Below are positions 1-8,971 of a stretch of DNA of 46,852 nucleotides, piece after piece. The stretch spans positions 1 through 46,852 of the forward strand of contig JASJCE010000015.1 in NCBI GenBank assembly GCA_030066155.1. Reading direction: 5' to 3'. Positions within the stretch are counted from its first letter, which is position 1. Each line of letters starts with the position of its first letter. The notes under the pieces are model-generated. The model was not told where the DNA came from and made no database searches. It was given only the letters and a program-made list of their open reading frames with translations. The position numbers and the translations under genes are program-made. Source of the stretch: Desulfobacterales bacterium (lineage in GTDB: Bacteria; Desulfobacterota; Desulfobacteria; Desulfobacterales; JAFDCJ01).

Positions 1-607
1 GCGCGACCTTGAGGGCCAGGTTGGCATTTTGCTCCACCAGGAAAATCGTGGTTTTGCTCTCGGTATTAATTTTCTGAATAATATCAAAAATTCGTTTTAC
101 GATAATGGGAGCCAACCCCAGAGAAGGCTCATCCAATAACAACAGTCGCGGTTTGGCCATCAATGCCCGGGATATTGCCAGCATTTGCTGCTCACCGCCA
201 CTGAGCGTTCCGCCAGCTTGATTACGGCGCTCGGCCAGAATCGGAAACAGTTCATAAATATAGTCGATATCGCGTTTGATGTTCTCTTTATCATTTCTTA
301 AAAAAGCCCCCATGTCCAGATTTTCGGCTACGGTCAGAAACGGAAAGATACGGCGCCCCTCCGGCACCTGACAGATACCCAGAGAAACGATCTCATTTGG
401 CGCCAGATTCTGTATCGGATGACCCATAAAGAAAATCTCCCCGGATCGAGGCGGTGCGATTCCGCAGATGGACATCAATGTTGTCGATTTACCTGCACCA
501 TTGGCGCCGATCAGGGTAATGATCTCACCTTCCGAGATCTTTATATTGACATCTTTCAGGGCCTGAATGTTGCCGTAAAAGGTTTTTACGTTTTTCAGCT
601 CAAGCAT
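1..607 (-). CDS. livF: Branched-chain amino-acid ABC transporter ATP-binding protein LivF (operon 1, C-terminus cut by window start)
   Basis: Cytoplasmic ATPase of a LivFGHMK-type importer for branched-chain or similar amino acids. Reading from the ATG at 607 gives MLELKNVKTFYGNIQALKDV, then a Walker A (GANGAGKST), an LSGGEQQ signature and a Walker B ending LLLLDEP, all typical of LivF. About 202 codons are present; the normal length is about 235, so only the last part is missing beyond base 1. The start overlaps the end of livG (ATG at 605-607, livG stop at 600-602), which indicates translational coupling. It is the last visible gene of the livK-livH-livM-livG-livF operon. The substrate cannot be read from the ATPase. 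Confidence 0.93.
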   Translation of the reverse strand, partial: MLELKNVKTFYGNIQALKDVNIKISEGEIITLIGANGAGKSTTLMSICGIAPPRSGEIFFMGHPIQNLAPNEIVSLGICQVPEGRRIFPFLTVAENLDMGAFLRNDKENIKRDIDYIYELFPILAERRNQAGGTLSGGEQQMLAISRALMAKPRLLLLDEPSLGLAPIIVKRIFDIIQKINTESKTTIFLVEQNANLALKVA

Positions 608-1391
608 CCGCATCTTCTCCAAGATAGGCTTTGATCACGGCAGGGTCATTTTTGATCTCTTCGGGCGATCCTTGGGCAATTTTCTTGCCGTAATCTACCA
701 CGTAAATACGATCCGACAAACTCATCACCAGCTTCATATCATGCTCAATCAACAGGATCGAAATACCTTCCTCATCGCGGATTCTAACGATCAGATCATC
801 GAGTTCTTTGGTCTCCAGGGGGTTCATGCCGGCCGCCGGTTCATCCAGCAGCAGTAAAAATGGGTTCGTTGCCATGGCCCGCGCGATCTCCAATCGACGC
901 TGAGCACCGTATGGCAGATTCTTGGCGAACTCATTGACAAAATTTTCCAGGCCGATCTTTTTAAGAACTTCGTAGCTGTCCGCAACGATTTGTTCTTCTT
1001 CCTGCTTATTGGACTTACCCTTAATGATCGCCCCGACAATACCAGATGAGGTTCGGCAGTGGCGGCCGATCATAACGTTTTCAAGCACGGTCATGTTTTG
1101 AAACAGGCGGATATTCTGAAAGGTTCGCGCCAGGCCATTTTCTGTGACGTAATTCGGCTTGAGTCCATTAAGCTTCCGGGAATCTTTGCCGGGCGGTCGA
1201 ATCACCATCTCACCCTCGGTCGGGGGATATATACCGGTGATGCAGTTGAAAAAAGTCGTTTTGCCGGCACCGTTCGGACCGATAAGGGCGACAATCTCCC
1301 CCTGGTTAATTTCCAGCCCGATGTGATCCAGCGCTCGAAGACCGCCAAAATCCATGGTCAAGTCATTGACTTCCAGTATCGGTTTTTCCAT
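600..1391 (-). CDS. livG: Branched-chain amino-acid ABC transporter ATP-binding protein LivG (operon 1)
   Basis: 263-residue ATPase of the liv importer; it pairs with LivF on the cytoplasmic face of LivH/LivM. It has Walker A GPNGAGKTT near residue 38, the LivG-typical GLARTFQNIRLFQNMTVLENV stretch near residue 85, a Walker B LLLLDEPAAGMNP and the switch histidine in IEHDMKLVMSLSDRI. Length matches the family (about 255). It follows livM by 139 bases and overlaps livF by 8 bases. No strong ribosome site precedes the ATG at 1391. A paralogue lies at 8183-8971. Confidence 0.95.
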   Translation of the reverse strand: MEKPILEVNDLTMDFGGLRALDHIGLEINQGEIVALIGPNGAGKTTFFNCITGIYPPTEGEMVIRPPGKDSRKLNGLKPNYVTENGLARTFQNIRLFQNMTVLENVMIGRHCRTSSGIVGAIIKGKSNKQEEEQIVADSYEVLKKIGLENFVNEFAKNLPYGAQRRLEIARAMATNPFLLLLDEPAAGMNPLETKELDDLIVRIRDEEGISILLIEHDMKLVMSLSDRIYVVDYGKKIAQGSPEEIKNDPAVIKAYLGEDADA

Positions 1392-1530
1392 TAGTTATGT
1401 TTACGTCTATATGGTATTTTTTTGTCAATATACTTCGAAATATTATAAAGATAGAATACCGCAAATGATCAATCTTCAATCTTCAATCTTCAATAACTTT
1501 GCTCCAATACTCCAATTGTTTTTTTTCCGC
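1392..1530. repeat. Spacer with TCTTCAA triplication
   Basis: The 139-base livM-livG gap is AT-rich. At about 1468-1496 it contains three near-identical copies of a short CAATCTT/TCAATCTTCAA word in tandem. It is one of many short word repeats in this window's spacers. No promoter is evident. Confidence 0.45.
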
Positions 1531-2781
1531 TTATCCCGGAGTTACGGGTTTCGCTTTGGCTTTGTCTGATCCCATACCTTCGGTTTTAAACTGGTATGTC
1601 CGGCGGGCTTCGGCGACGATCCCGCCGGGACGGAACACCATCATAACCACCAGCACCGCTCCAAATATCAACAGGCGAAATTCGGAAAACGCCCGTAAAT
1701 ACTCCGGCAGCAAAATCAAAATCAACGCGCCGAAAATGACGCCCATAACCGACCCCATTCCCCCAAGCACAACAACACACAGGATGATGATGGATTCCCA
1801 GAGTGTAAAGCTGGCCGGGTTGATGAAGGTTGTTTTGGCGGCAAATACGACACCGGCCATACCGGCCCAGGTGGCACCCATGGCAAAAGCGCTCAATTTG
1901 GTCCGGGTTTTGTCGATCCCCATTGCCTGACAGGCCACTTCATCTTCCCGCAACGCGATCCAGGCCCTGCCGATCCGCGAATCCTGCAGGCGTCGCACAA
2001 CGAAAATGGTGACCAGTGACAGGCCAATCATGAGAAAATACAGATAAGTGGTGGCCTGATGCAGTGACATCTCAAGCCCAAAGAATCCCGGGCGGGGGAT
2101 ATTGGCAATGCCGCTAGGGCCGAATGAGAATTCATTCCAGTTTTCCAGGACCAGACGAATGATCTCACCGAAACCAAGCGTAACGATCGCCAGATAATCT
2201 CCCCGCAATCGAAGCACGGGGAAGCCCAGAAGTATACCGAAAATCAGGCCCAGTCCAGCGCCGATCGGCAGCGTCATCCAGAAGTTCAAGCCGAAATGAT
2301 AGTTTAACAGTGCATAGCTGTATGCTCCCACTGCATAAAATGCAACATAACCCAGATCCAGCAAACCTGCCAACCCGACCACGATATTCAAACCAAGACC
2401 GGTGATGACATAGATTAAAGCCGTAATCATAATGTTGGTCTGGTAAAGCGAAAACACAAAGGGAAAGGCTATAATGAAAATACTTAAACCGATCAAAGCC
2501 GGAACGTATAAACGCGGTTCACTGGTGATGCGCTGATTCCAGGGAATTTGCTCGAACTCGCCCAGATCGGCTTTTTTTTGGCCGCTCTCCTTGCGTTTCA
2601 GCATATAGCGCCAGAGGAAAGATAGGAGGAAACTGCCGATGCCGACCATAAACATCCGCTCCCAGCGCCACTCGACGATATTTTCGACCGTGTTGACCCG
2701 GATGACCATTATCGGGAAGGTCAAAAACATGAACCAGATGCACGTAAAAAATGATTTTTTTATTTCGTCAAAAGTGCCCAC
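1531..2781 (-). CDS. livM: Branched-chain amino-acid ABC transporter permease LivM, long form (operon 1)
   Basis: 416-residue polytopic inner-membrane permease. The core (about residues 95-385) carries the LivM signature region GLGLNIVVGLAGLLDLGYVAFYAVGAY and the EAA-like loop near GIDKTRTKLSAFAMGATWAGMAG. About 90 N-terminal residues with two hydrophobic segments precede the core, as in long LivM proteins such as that of E. coli; the paralogue at 8968-10017 lacks this extension. The start is a GTG at 2781 with a weak AGG upstream. It follows livH by 108 bases and belongs to the minus-strand liv operon. Confidence 0.93.
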   Translation of the reverse strand: MGTFDEIKKSFFTCIWFMFLTFPIMVIRVNTVENIVEWRWERMFMVGIGSFLLSFLWRYMLKRKESGQKKADLGEFEQIPWNQRITSEPRLYVPALIGLSIFIIAFPFVFSLYQTNIMITALIYVITGLGLNIVVGLAGLLDLGYVAFYAVGAYSYALLNYHFGLNFWMTLPIGAGLGLIFGILLGFPVLRLRGDYLAIVTLGFGEIIRLVLENWNEFSFGPSGIANIPRPGFFGLEMSLHQATTYLYFLMIGLSLVTIFVVRRLQDSRIGRAWIALREDEVACQAMGIDKTRTKLSAFAMGATWAGMAGVVFAAKTTFINPASFTLWESIIILCVVVLGGMGSVMGVIFGALILILLPEYLRAFSEFRLLIFGAVLVVMMVFRPGGIVAEARRTYQFKTEGMGSDKAKAKPVTPG

Positions 2782-2889
2782 TATTCACAAACCTGACCGG
2801 ATAGACCGGCATGATAAGTTAATTTATGTTGATGCTGTTGATTCAATCAACTCAGTAAACGCAATACACTGTTCAAACTCAACAAACAA

Positions 2890-3807
2890 TTACACCTTCT
2901 GAGTATCCGCGCGGCCCAATATTCCGGCCGGTCTGAAAATCAGAATAAATACCAGAATGATGAATGCGAAGACGTCCTCATAGTCACTGGAAACAAAACC
3001 GGTGAAAAATGATTCAGCACAGCCCAGAACCAGACTTCCCAGCACCGCCCCCGGCATGCTGCCGATACCGCCGAGAACGGCCGCCACAAATGCTTTTATA
3101 CCGGCGATGAATCCGATATAAAAATTGATCTGGCCGATATGGGAAGCAATCAAGACCCCTCCTAATGCGGCGGTTGCCGATCCGACGATGAAGGTTATGG
3201 AAATGACCCGGTTAACGTCTACGCCCACCAGCATGGCCATCTCCCGGTCCTGAGCCGTTGCCCGCATGGCCTTGCCAACCCGGGTGAATTTAATTAAAAA
3301 GGTCAACAGCACCATAACAATTGATGTGGTCAGAATGATAATGACCTCCGGCGTGCTGATCATATGGGCAATGGGCTCCAGAATATCCAGATCCGGGATG
3401 AGGCTGGGAAATGGCATAAAATCCGAGGTTTGGGCCAGCAGAACATAATTTTGCAAAAACAACGACATCCCGATGGCCGAGATTAAGGCTGACAGACGCG
3501 GTGCGTGACGCAGTGGTTTGTAGGCCAATTTCTCCAATGTAAACCCATAAGCCATGGAATACACAACGGCAACGACCGAAGCGATAAATAGAATCGCGAT
3601 CTCGTTCCATCCCAGAATCGTTAGAATGCTGGCGACGATCAATGCGGTGAAAGCACCGATCATGTAGACTTCACCGTGGGCAAAATTGATCAGCTGGATA
3701 ATGCCGTATACCATAGTGTATCCCAGCGCAATCAGGGCATATATACTCCCCCGGGTCAGACCGCCTAAAAACAGTTCAAGGAAATATTCCATATAATTTT
3801 CCGTCAT
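2890..3807 (-). CDS. livH: Branched-chain amino-acid ABC transporter permease LivH (operon 1)
   Basis: 305-residue membrane permease and partner of LivM. It begins with the family pattern LTRGSIYALIALGYTMVYGIIQLINFAHGEVYMIGAF and has about eight hydrophobic segments. An EAA-like cytoplasmic loop is seen at MRATAQDREMAMLVGVDVNRV. Start taken as ATG 3807; an in-frame ATG at 3792, better placed behind a GGA, is an alternative that would remove five residues. It is separated from livK (ends 4005) by 197 bases that contain a terminator-like hairpin. Confidence 0.94.
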   Translation of the reverse strand: MTENYMEYFLELFLGGLTRGSIYALIALGYTMVYGIIQLINFAHGEVYMIGAFTALIVASILTILGWNEIAILFIASVVAVVYSMAYGFTLEKLAYKPLRHAPRLSALISAIGMSLFLQNYVLLAQTSDFMPFPSLIPDLDILEPIAHMISTPEVIIILTTSIVMVLLTFLIKFTRVGKAMRATAQDREMAMLVGVDVNRVISITFIVGSATAALGGVLIASHIGQINFYIGFIAGIKAFVAAVLGGIGSMPGAVLGSLVLGCAESFFTGFVSSDYEDVFAFIILVFILIFRPAGILGRADTQKV

Positions 3808-3941
3808 CCAGCGGTTTTATAAAGGACCGCTGTCCTGAAATAAATCTGGCCCACCAAGTCAGTATAAGAATTTATCCCGGAAGGGTGCTGTCTGGTTACG
3901 TAACCAATGGAGATGGCGGTGTGGCGCAGAGATGAAACAAT

Positions 3942-3985
3942 AAAAAAAAATCAGGGGTCAGATCCGCGCTTGGACCCGCCCCTGA
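3942..3985 (-). terminator. Rho-independent-type terminator/attenuator after livK (operon 1)
   Basis: Read on the minus strand just after the livK stop, TCAGGGG (3979-3985) pairs with CCCCTGA (3951-3957) and is followed by a run of about nine Ts. Because livHMGF lies directly downstream on the same strand, it probably works as a partial terminator that lets the binding protein be made in excess of the membrane complex. Confidence 0.7.
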
Positions 3986-4004
3986 AATTTTCGAACCCAT
4001 CAAC

Positions 4005-5138
4005 TTATTTGAGCTCGACGTAAACGCCGTTTTTGACCTGGTACATGGAAAAACCCACACCGGTGGCATCGCCGCGTTCGTCAAAACGAATGGCGCCCAG
4101 AGGCGTTTCCACATCTTTGTTTCGCAACGCGCTGGCAACCGCATCGTAATCCGTTGAACCGGCCTGCTCGATGGCATTCAACAGCGCCAAAGCGGCAGCA
4201 TACGCATTTAAGAAGAATGCACCGGGATCAGCGCCGTATGCCTTTTTGTGAGCGGCATTGGCGGCCTTGGCCATGGCGTTTTTGGAAACATCTTTCGGTC
4301 CGGTGGCGTACACGCCTTCAGCGTATTTTTTGGCAACTTTAATGAACGTATCGTCCATGACGCCGTCATCGGAAATAAAGATTGTTTTCATCCGTTTTTT
4401 GCGCATCTGGGTGACGATTTTGGATGCTTCGGGGTGATATCCGCCAAATATAACCGCCTCGGCTTGGGAACGTTTAATCTTCTGAACGACTGCTGAATAG
4501 TCGACGGCGCCCGGGGTGATCCCTTCGTACAGGACGACTTCAGCCCGCGGATCTTTCTCAAGAAAACTTTTGGCAAATTCGGCCAGTCCTTTCCCGTAGT
4601 CGCCTTTGTCGTGTAGAACGGCTATTTTTTTCAATTTGAGAACATCGAGAGCAAAATCCACTTCAAGTCGGGCCTGGGCATCATCGGAAGCAATCGTGCG
4701 GTAAAAATTGGGATATTCACCACTCTGGGTCAAAGCCGGGTTGGTGGCCGACGGAGACATGGCAATGATCTTCGAATCCTTGTAAATGCCAAGGGCCGCC
4801 TTGGTGGCGCCACTGCAGATGTGCCCCAACACCACGTCGACTTTCTGGGAAATCAGTTTGGTGGCAACATTTGTCGATGTCTGGGGTTGACAAACATCGT
4901 CTTCAACCACGAGCTCGACTTTTTTGCCAAGAACACCCCCCTTGGCGTTAATATCTTTAACAACAAGCTCAGCTGCTTTAATGGTGGGAATGCCGTAAGA
5001 TGCCAGATCGCCGCTGTGGGGACCGGCAACACCTAACTTAATGGTATCATCAGCTGCAAGTACAGGGGCAGAAGCAGAGATTGATAGAAACAATCCAACA
5101 ACAGACAGAGCAACCAGTTTTCCAAATCGACTTCGCAT
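4005..5138 (-). CDS. livK: Branched-chain amino-acid ABC transporter substrate-binding protein LivK (operon 1)
   Basis: Periplasmic amino-acid receptor, about 377 residues, type I periplasmic-binding fold. The start at 5138 was preferred over an upstream in-frame codon at 5177 because it is preceded by AAGGAGGAATGG and gives a clean signal peptide (MRSRFGKLVALSVVGLFLSI..., cleavage after APVLA). The mature part begins DDTIKLGVAGPHSGDLASYG, and has the ligand-loop region GHICSGATKAALGIYKDSKI and the MSPSATNP segment typical of Leu/Ile/Val-binding proteins. It is first in operon 1, behind a sigma-70 promoter. Confidence 0.94.
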   Translation of the reverse strand: MRSRFGKLVALSVVGLFLSISASAPVLAADDTIKLGVAGPHSGDLASYGIPTIKAAELVVKDINAKGGVLGKKVELVVEDDVCQPQTSTNVATKLISQKVDVVLGHICSGATKAALGIYKDSKIIAMSPSATNPALTQSGEYPNFYRTIASDDAQARLEVDFALDVLKLKKIAVLHDKGDYGKGLAEFAKSFLEKDPRAEVVLYEGITPGAVDYSAVVQKIKRSQAEAVIFGGYHPEASKIVTQMRKKRMKTIFISDDGVMDDTFIKVAKKYAEGVYATGPKDVSKNAMAKAANAAHKKAYGADPGAFFLNAYAAALALLNAIEQAGSTDYDAVASALRNKDVETPLGAIRFDERGDATGVGFSMYQVKNGVYVELK

Positions 5139-5194
5139 AATCCATTCCTCCTTAAAATATTTACTGATGTCGAGCAAAATAGCTCAAAGTCGGT

Positions 5195-5223
5195 GTTATA
5201 TTAAACTGATTGAATTGAGTCAA
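5195..5223 (-). promoter_or_regulatory. Sigma-70-type promoter of liv operon 1
   Basis: On the minus strand TTGACT (5218-5223) and TATAAC (5195-5200) are separated by exactly 17 bases, about 57 bases before the livK start. The -35 element and following bases (TTGACTCAATTCAATCA) nearly match those of the operon 2 promoter at 12304-12332. Confidence 0.75.
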
Positions 5224-5256
5224 GGGTCATTTTTCTGAAACTCTTTGAACCACCAA

Positions 5257-6117
5257 CTATTCTTCGGCTCCGGCATCTTTTAGAATTTTTTGGACTTCGG
5301 GATAGCCTGAAGCCATCATTAAGGCTGAGCTACCAACCTTATTTTTCACATTCACGTCGGCTTCCAGAGCGATGAGGGCGCTTACCATATCGAGCTGGCC
5401 TGAAACAGCTGCAAACATCAGGACCGTGTAACCCTCCCAATCGACAGCATCCACATCTGGATTTGCAGCCAGTAATACTTTGAGCGTATCAATTTTTCGA
5501 TTGCGCGCTGCTTCCATCAAAGCCGTTCGACTTCTGCCACGGCTTTTTGCATCTAAATCTGCGCCATGGGCTATCAATAGACGTACCAGTTGGGTATTAC
5601 CTTTTTTGGCCGCAAGCATCAGGGGCGTCCAACCCGAATACGCACCTTCCGCGTTCACATCGGCGCCTTGGGCCAGCAATGCCATCACATCAGTCGTGTT
5701 GCCCTCAAAGGCCGCGGAAACCATCTGTTCATTCAACTCAGTAGAATAAATTGTTCTCGCCAGTCGGTTTGCCGATGAAAATACGAATGCACCGATTAGG
5801 TGGCTATCCAGGTCAAAGAGCAAGCTATGGTTCATGGTACGGAAGATTCGCTTTAGACCTTCCTGAATTGACAAATTCTCAAATTTAACAGATACCCTTT
5901 CATCCAGCAAATATTCGGGGGCTTTAACCCAGATTCCCGTTTCCCTGCGAAGCTTATCGATAACAATTCTAAGAGGCACCTTCTCAAGGGATGCCGTGCA
6001 TGAAGATTCTTGAAAATTCAAAGAGATATTTTCTGCCCCCGCGTAGGTGCCTATAAAGCAGCAGGAAATCACCCAAATGGCAGCCAAAGCCTGAGAAACT
6101 GTGATTTTTTTAGCCAT
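5257..6117 (-). CDS. Exported STN-like plus ankyrin-repeat protein (liv operon 2)
   Basis: 286 residues. Residues 1-28 form a signal peptide. Residues about 38-110 (TASLEKVPLRIVIDKLRRET ... SVKFENLSIQEGLKRIF) resemble the STN domain found at the N-terminus of secretins and TonB receptors. From about residue 130 there are four to five ankyrin repeats (GWTPLMLAAKKGNTQLVRLL, RTALMEAARNRKIDTLKVLL, GYTVLMFAAVSGQLDMVSAL, SSALMMASGYPEVQKILKDA). It is the last gene of the operon, 43 bases after a substrate-binding protein. The function is unknown; a periplasmic protein-protein contact role is inferred from the repeats. No ribosome site is obvious before the ATG. Confidence 0.8.
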   Translation of the reverse strand: MAKKITVSQALAAIWVISCCFIGTYAGAENISLNFQESSCTASLEKVPLRIVIDKLRRETGIWVKAPEYLLDERVSVKFENLSIQEGLKRIFRTMNHSLLFDLDSHLIGAFVFSSANRLARTIYSTELNEQMVSAAFEGNTTDVMALLAQGADVNAEGAYSGWTPLMLAAKKGNTQLVRLLIAHGADLDAKSRGRSRTALMEAARNRKIDTLKVLLAANPDVDAVDWEGYTVLMFAAVSGQLDMVSALIALEADVNVKNKVGSSALMMASGYPEVQKILKDAGAEE

Positions 6118-6160
6118 TTCTTAACCAGCAAGGTCAGGCCTAAAGGAAGGTTGTCTCTTT

Positions 6161-7432
6161 TTAGGGTACCGCGTCTTTTCTCATTTCAGGTTTTTGGCGG
6201 GTTATGTCTTCTTCAACTGGAATTTTGTGCTCTATTTTAACCGTCATGATTTGGCCGTTCGAGTATTGCCACACTTCAATGGGTGTGATGACATCGCCAT
6301 GCTTGTCAAAATCCACGGATCCGGCGGCACCCTCATAGTTAATTTCCCTGCCCTGGTTCAATAAACCCATGGCCTTGATAAATTCACCCGGGCGGATAAT
6401 TTCTCCAGGCGGATTGGCAACAGCGCGCAAATTATCCCTGATATTCCTGGAAGTCAATTCGATACCTTTGACCTTGGCGGCGTGGGCAGCTAAACCGATG
6501 ACGGCCATGCCGTCGTACGCATTGGTGATAAAAGGCAGGGGCGGGAGTCTGCCAAATTCCTTTTCATAGGCGGCTTTGAAGATCATGTAGGCTTGACCTT
6601 CGGCTGAGCCGGGTGCGGTGCCCAGCTGACCCTCCACATTGTCAGCACCAAGGGCCTTGACGATCGCCTCTGATTTGGTTCCATCGCAAAACAGAAAGTT
6701 TCTGAATTGGAAGAGCTCGATGGCCTCCTTTAGATATACCTTGGCATGTTCCGGATAACTGAAGGCACACAGTAAATCTGGATTTCCTGAAAGGGCTCGA
6801 TTTAATTCATGTTTGTACGACTCGGCGGCTTTTTCGGCATGGGGAACCATGGCCAGCACCTTGCCGCGCCTTTTTTCAAAGGATTTCCTGAATTGCACCA
6901 CCAGGCCCTGACCGTAGGGATTGTTTACGTAAAGGACAGCGGCTGTTTTGTTGAAATCGGCGGCCAGCTTACCGGCTATGATGCCCTGGAGGACATCGGA
7001 GGGGCAGGTTCGAAACAGGAAATCTTTACCGTGATCCGCCGGCAAGATGGTCAGCAAGGGCGACGTTGACGCCGGTGAGATCAAAATCACATTATTGGGG
7101 CACGTCACGTACTCGGCCACGGATTGGGTCGCACTGCTCGCCAGAGCGCCGATGATGGCGACCACTTTGTCGACCTCCACCAGCTTTTTGGCTGCCTCGG
7201 TAGCCGGCGCCGCCGAGGTTTTGCTATCCTCATGAATAAGCGTAAACTTACTACCGGCGCCATCCAACTGCATTGCCGCCAGCACGGCTCCATTCTGAAT
7301 GTGGGGTCCCCATTCCTTTAACGGACCTGTGTGGGCAAGGAGGGTGCCAATCTTTATTTCCTGAGCGACCGCTCCGGAAAAAAAGACCAACAAATACATC
7401 ATTACGCTCGCAAAAATTTTGGCCCTTTTCAT
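6161..7432 (-). CDS. Second ABC substrate-binding protein of liv operon 2 (LivK-like)
   Basis: About 423-residue periplasmic binding protein, type I fold (QEIKIGTLLAHTGPLKEWGPHI; LISPASTSPLLTILP). The start at 7432 is behind AGAGGTAATT and opens a signal peptide MKRAKIFASVMMYLLVFFSG cleaved near AVAQ; the longer in-frame start at 7459 would put nine extra residues before it. It is more divergent from the two LivK proteins than they are from each other and ends with a charged tail (EEDITRQKPEMRKDAVP). It sits 53 bases after livF2, so operon 2 offers two receptors to one membrane complex. The ligand is not predictable; amino acid, amide or urea-like compounds are all possible. Confidence 0.88.
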   Translation of the reverse strand: MKRAKIFASVMMYLLVFFSGAVAQEIKIGTLLAHTGPLKEWGPHIQNGAVLAAMQLDGAGSKFTLIHEDSKTSAAPATEAAKKLVEVDKVVAIIGALASSATQSVAEYVTCPNNVILISPASTSPLLTILPADHGKDFLFRTCPSDVLQGIIAGKLAADFNKTAAVLYVNNPYGQGLVVQFRKSFEKRRGKVLAMVPHAEKAAESYKHELNRALSGNPDLLCAFSYPEHAKVYLKEAIELFQFRNFLFCDGTKSEAIVKALGADNVEGQLGTAPGSAEGQAYMIFKAAYEKEFGRLPPLPFITNAYDGMAVIGLAAHAAKVKGIELTSRNIRDNLRAVANPPGEIIRPGEFIKAMGLLNQGREINYEGAAGSVDFDKHGDVITPIEVWQYSNGQIMTVKIEHKIPVEEDITRQKPEMRKDAVP

Positions 7433-7485
7433 AATTACCTCTTGCTTGGGTTGGTTCAAGATTTAAGGGTCACAAGGGTAACTAT

Positions 7486-8193
7486 TTACTCGCCTAAGTA
7501 AGCTTTTTTTACTTGCTCATTTGTGCGAAGTGCCTCAGAGGTGTCTGCCAACGTAATCTCACCGGTTTCTAGTACATATCCGCGGTGGGAGAACTGAAGC
7601 GCAAGCTGGGCATTCTGTTCGACCAGCAGGATGGTCGTCCCCTCCTCATTGATCTGGCGGATGATGTCAAAGATAGAATCGACCACAATCGGAGCTAAAC
7701 CAAGGGAAGGTTCATCGAGTAACAAAAGTTTCGGTCGCGCCATCAGAGCCCGGCCAATAGCCAGCATTTGTTGCTCTCCGCCCGAGAGTGTACCCCCTTC
7801 CTGCTGCCGGCGTTCGCTCAAAACCGGAAAATACTCAAAGACTCTTTCGAGGTCCGCTTTAATGCCGTTTTTATCCGTTCGCAGGTAGGCGCCCAAGTCA
7901 AGGTTTTCCATGACAGTCAGCAGGGGAAAAATCATACGCCCTTCCGGCACCTGGCAGATGCCCAGGTTGACGATATCGTCAGGACGCACAGAGACGATGG
8001 ACTGGCCCTGATAATGGACATCTCCCTCAACCGGAGTGAGAACACCGCTGATCGTCATCAGGGTAGTGGATTTGCCCGCGCCGTTGCCCCCGATGAGGCA
8101 AACGATCTCGCCCTCATCAACTTCGATGGATATCCCTTTCAAGGCGCGGATATTACCGTAATAGGTCTTGACGTTGTTCAGCTCAAGCAGCAT
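7486..8193 (-). CDS. livF: Branched-chain amino-acid ABC transporter ATP-binding protein LivF (operon 2)
   Basis: 235-residue ATPase. The start at 8193 (MLLELNNVKTYYGNIRALKG) was chosen over an upstream in-frame codon at 8223 because it matches LivF N-termini and overlaps the livG end (8183) as in operon 1. It has Walker A GGNGAGKST, signature LSGGEQQMLAIGRALM, Walker B KLLLLDEPSLGLAP and the H-loop region ILLVEQNAQLALQFSHRGYV. Paralogue of the truncated gene at 1-607. Confidence 0.95.
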   Translation of the reverse strand: MLLELNNVKTYYGNIRALKGISIEVDEGEIVCLIGGNGAGKSTTLMTISGVLTPVEGDVHYQGQSIVSVRPDDIVNLGICQVPEGRMIFPLLTVMENLDLGAYLRTDKNGIKADLERVFEYFPVLSERRQQEGGTLSGGEQQMLAIGRALMARPKLLLLDEPSLGLAPIVVDSIFDIIRQINEEGTTILLVEQNAQLALQFSHRGYVLETGEITLADTSEALRTNEQVKKAYLGE

Positions 8194-8971
8194 CGGCAGC
8201 TCCTGTGCCCAGATAGGCCTCAATTACTTTCGGATCGTTTTGCACATCCTGAGGCTTTCCTTCTGCTAACCATTCACCGTGATTAATGACCACGACGCGC
8301 TCACATACGCCCATAACCACTTTCATATCATGTTCGATCAGCAAAACCGTAACATCTTTCTTTCTGATACGGCGAATCAGCTCCATAAGGTCGCGCGACT
8401 CCTGGGGATTCATTCCGGCTGCCGGCTCGTCCAGCATAAGCAGGCGCGGTTCGGTGGCTAATGCCCTGGCAATTTCAAGGCGGCGTTGGTCGCCGTAGGA
8501 CATGGAGCGCGCGATTTCCTGGCCGCGCCCCTTGAGACCGACGAATTCGAGGAACTTTTCGGCACTTTCGGCAATCATCTTCTCTTCGGTCCGCTGGAAC
8601 TTGTTTCGAAACACAGCGCCAAAAAAGGTAGACCGGGTGCGACAGTGGCGGCCAATCTTGACGTTGTCGATTACCGTCAGGTTATCAAAGAGACGAATAT
8701 TTTGAAATGTGCGGGCGATTCCCAAGCCGGTGACCGTCTCGGGCTTTTTTCCGCCAATGGAGATAACGCTATCCTCGTGGGTAAAAATGATTTGACCGCC
8801 GGTCGGTTTCTCAATACCGGCAACGCAATTAAAAAGGGTTGTCTTGCCGGCGCCGTTCGGTCCGATGAGACCAATAATCTCATGTCGCTCGATGTTAAAG
8901 CTGATGTTTTTAAGGGCCTCCAGGCCGCCAAAACTCTTGTAAAGCTGTTTTATTTCTAAGATGGCTGTCAT
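8183..8971 (-). CDS. livG: Branched-chain amino-acid ABC transporter ATP-binding protein LivG (operon 2)
   Basis: 262-residue ATPase. Walker A GPNGAGKTT, GLGIARTFQNIRLFDNLTVI, Walker B LLMLDEPAAGMNPQ, and IEHDMKVVMGVCERVVVINHG. The ATG at 8969-8971 overlaps the livM stop (8968-8970) in an ATGA junction, so translation is coupled. Closely similar to the operon 1 copy along its whole length. Confidence 0.95.
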   Translation of the reverse strand: MTAILEIKQLYKSFGGLEALKNISFNIERHEIIGLIGPNGAGKTTLFNCVAGIEKPTGGQIIFTHEDSVISIGGKKPETVTGLGIARTFQNIRLFDNLTVIDNVKIGRHCRTRSTFFGAVFRNKFQRTEEKMIAESAEKFLEFVGLKGRGQEIARSMSYGDQRRLEIARALATEPRLLMLDEPAAGMNPQESRDLMELIRRIRKKDVTVLLIEHDMKVVMGVCERVVVINHGEWLAEGKPQDVQNDPKVIEAYLGTGAADAA

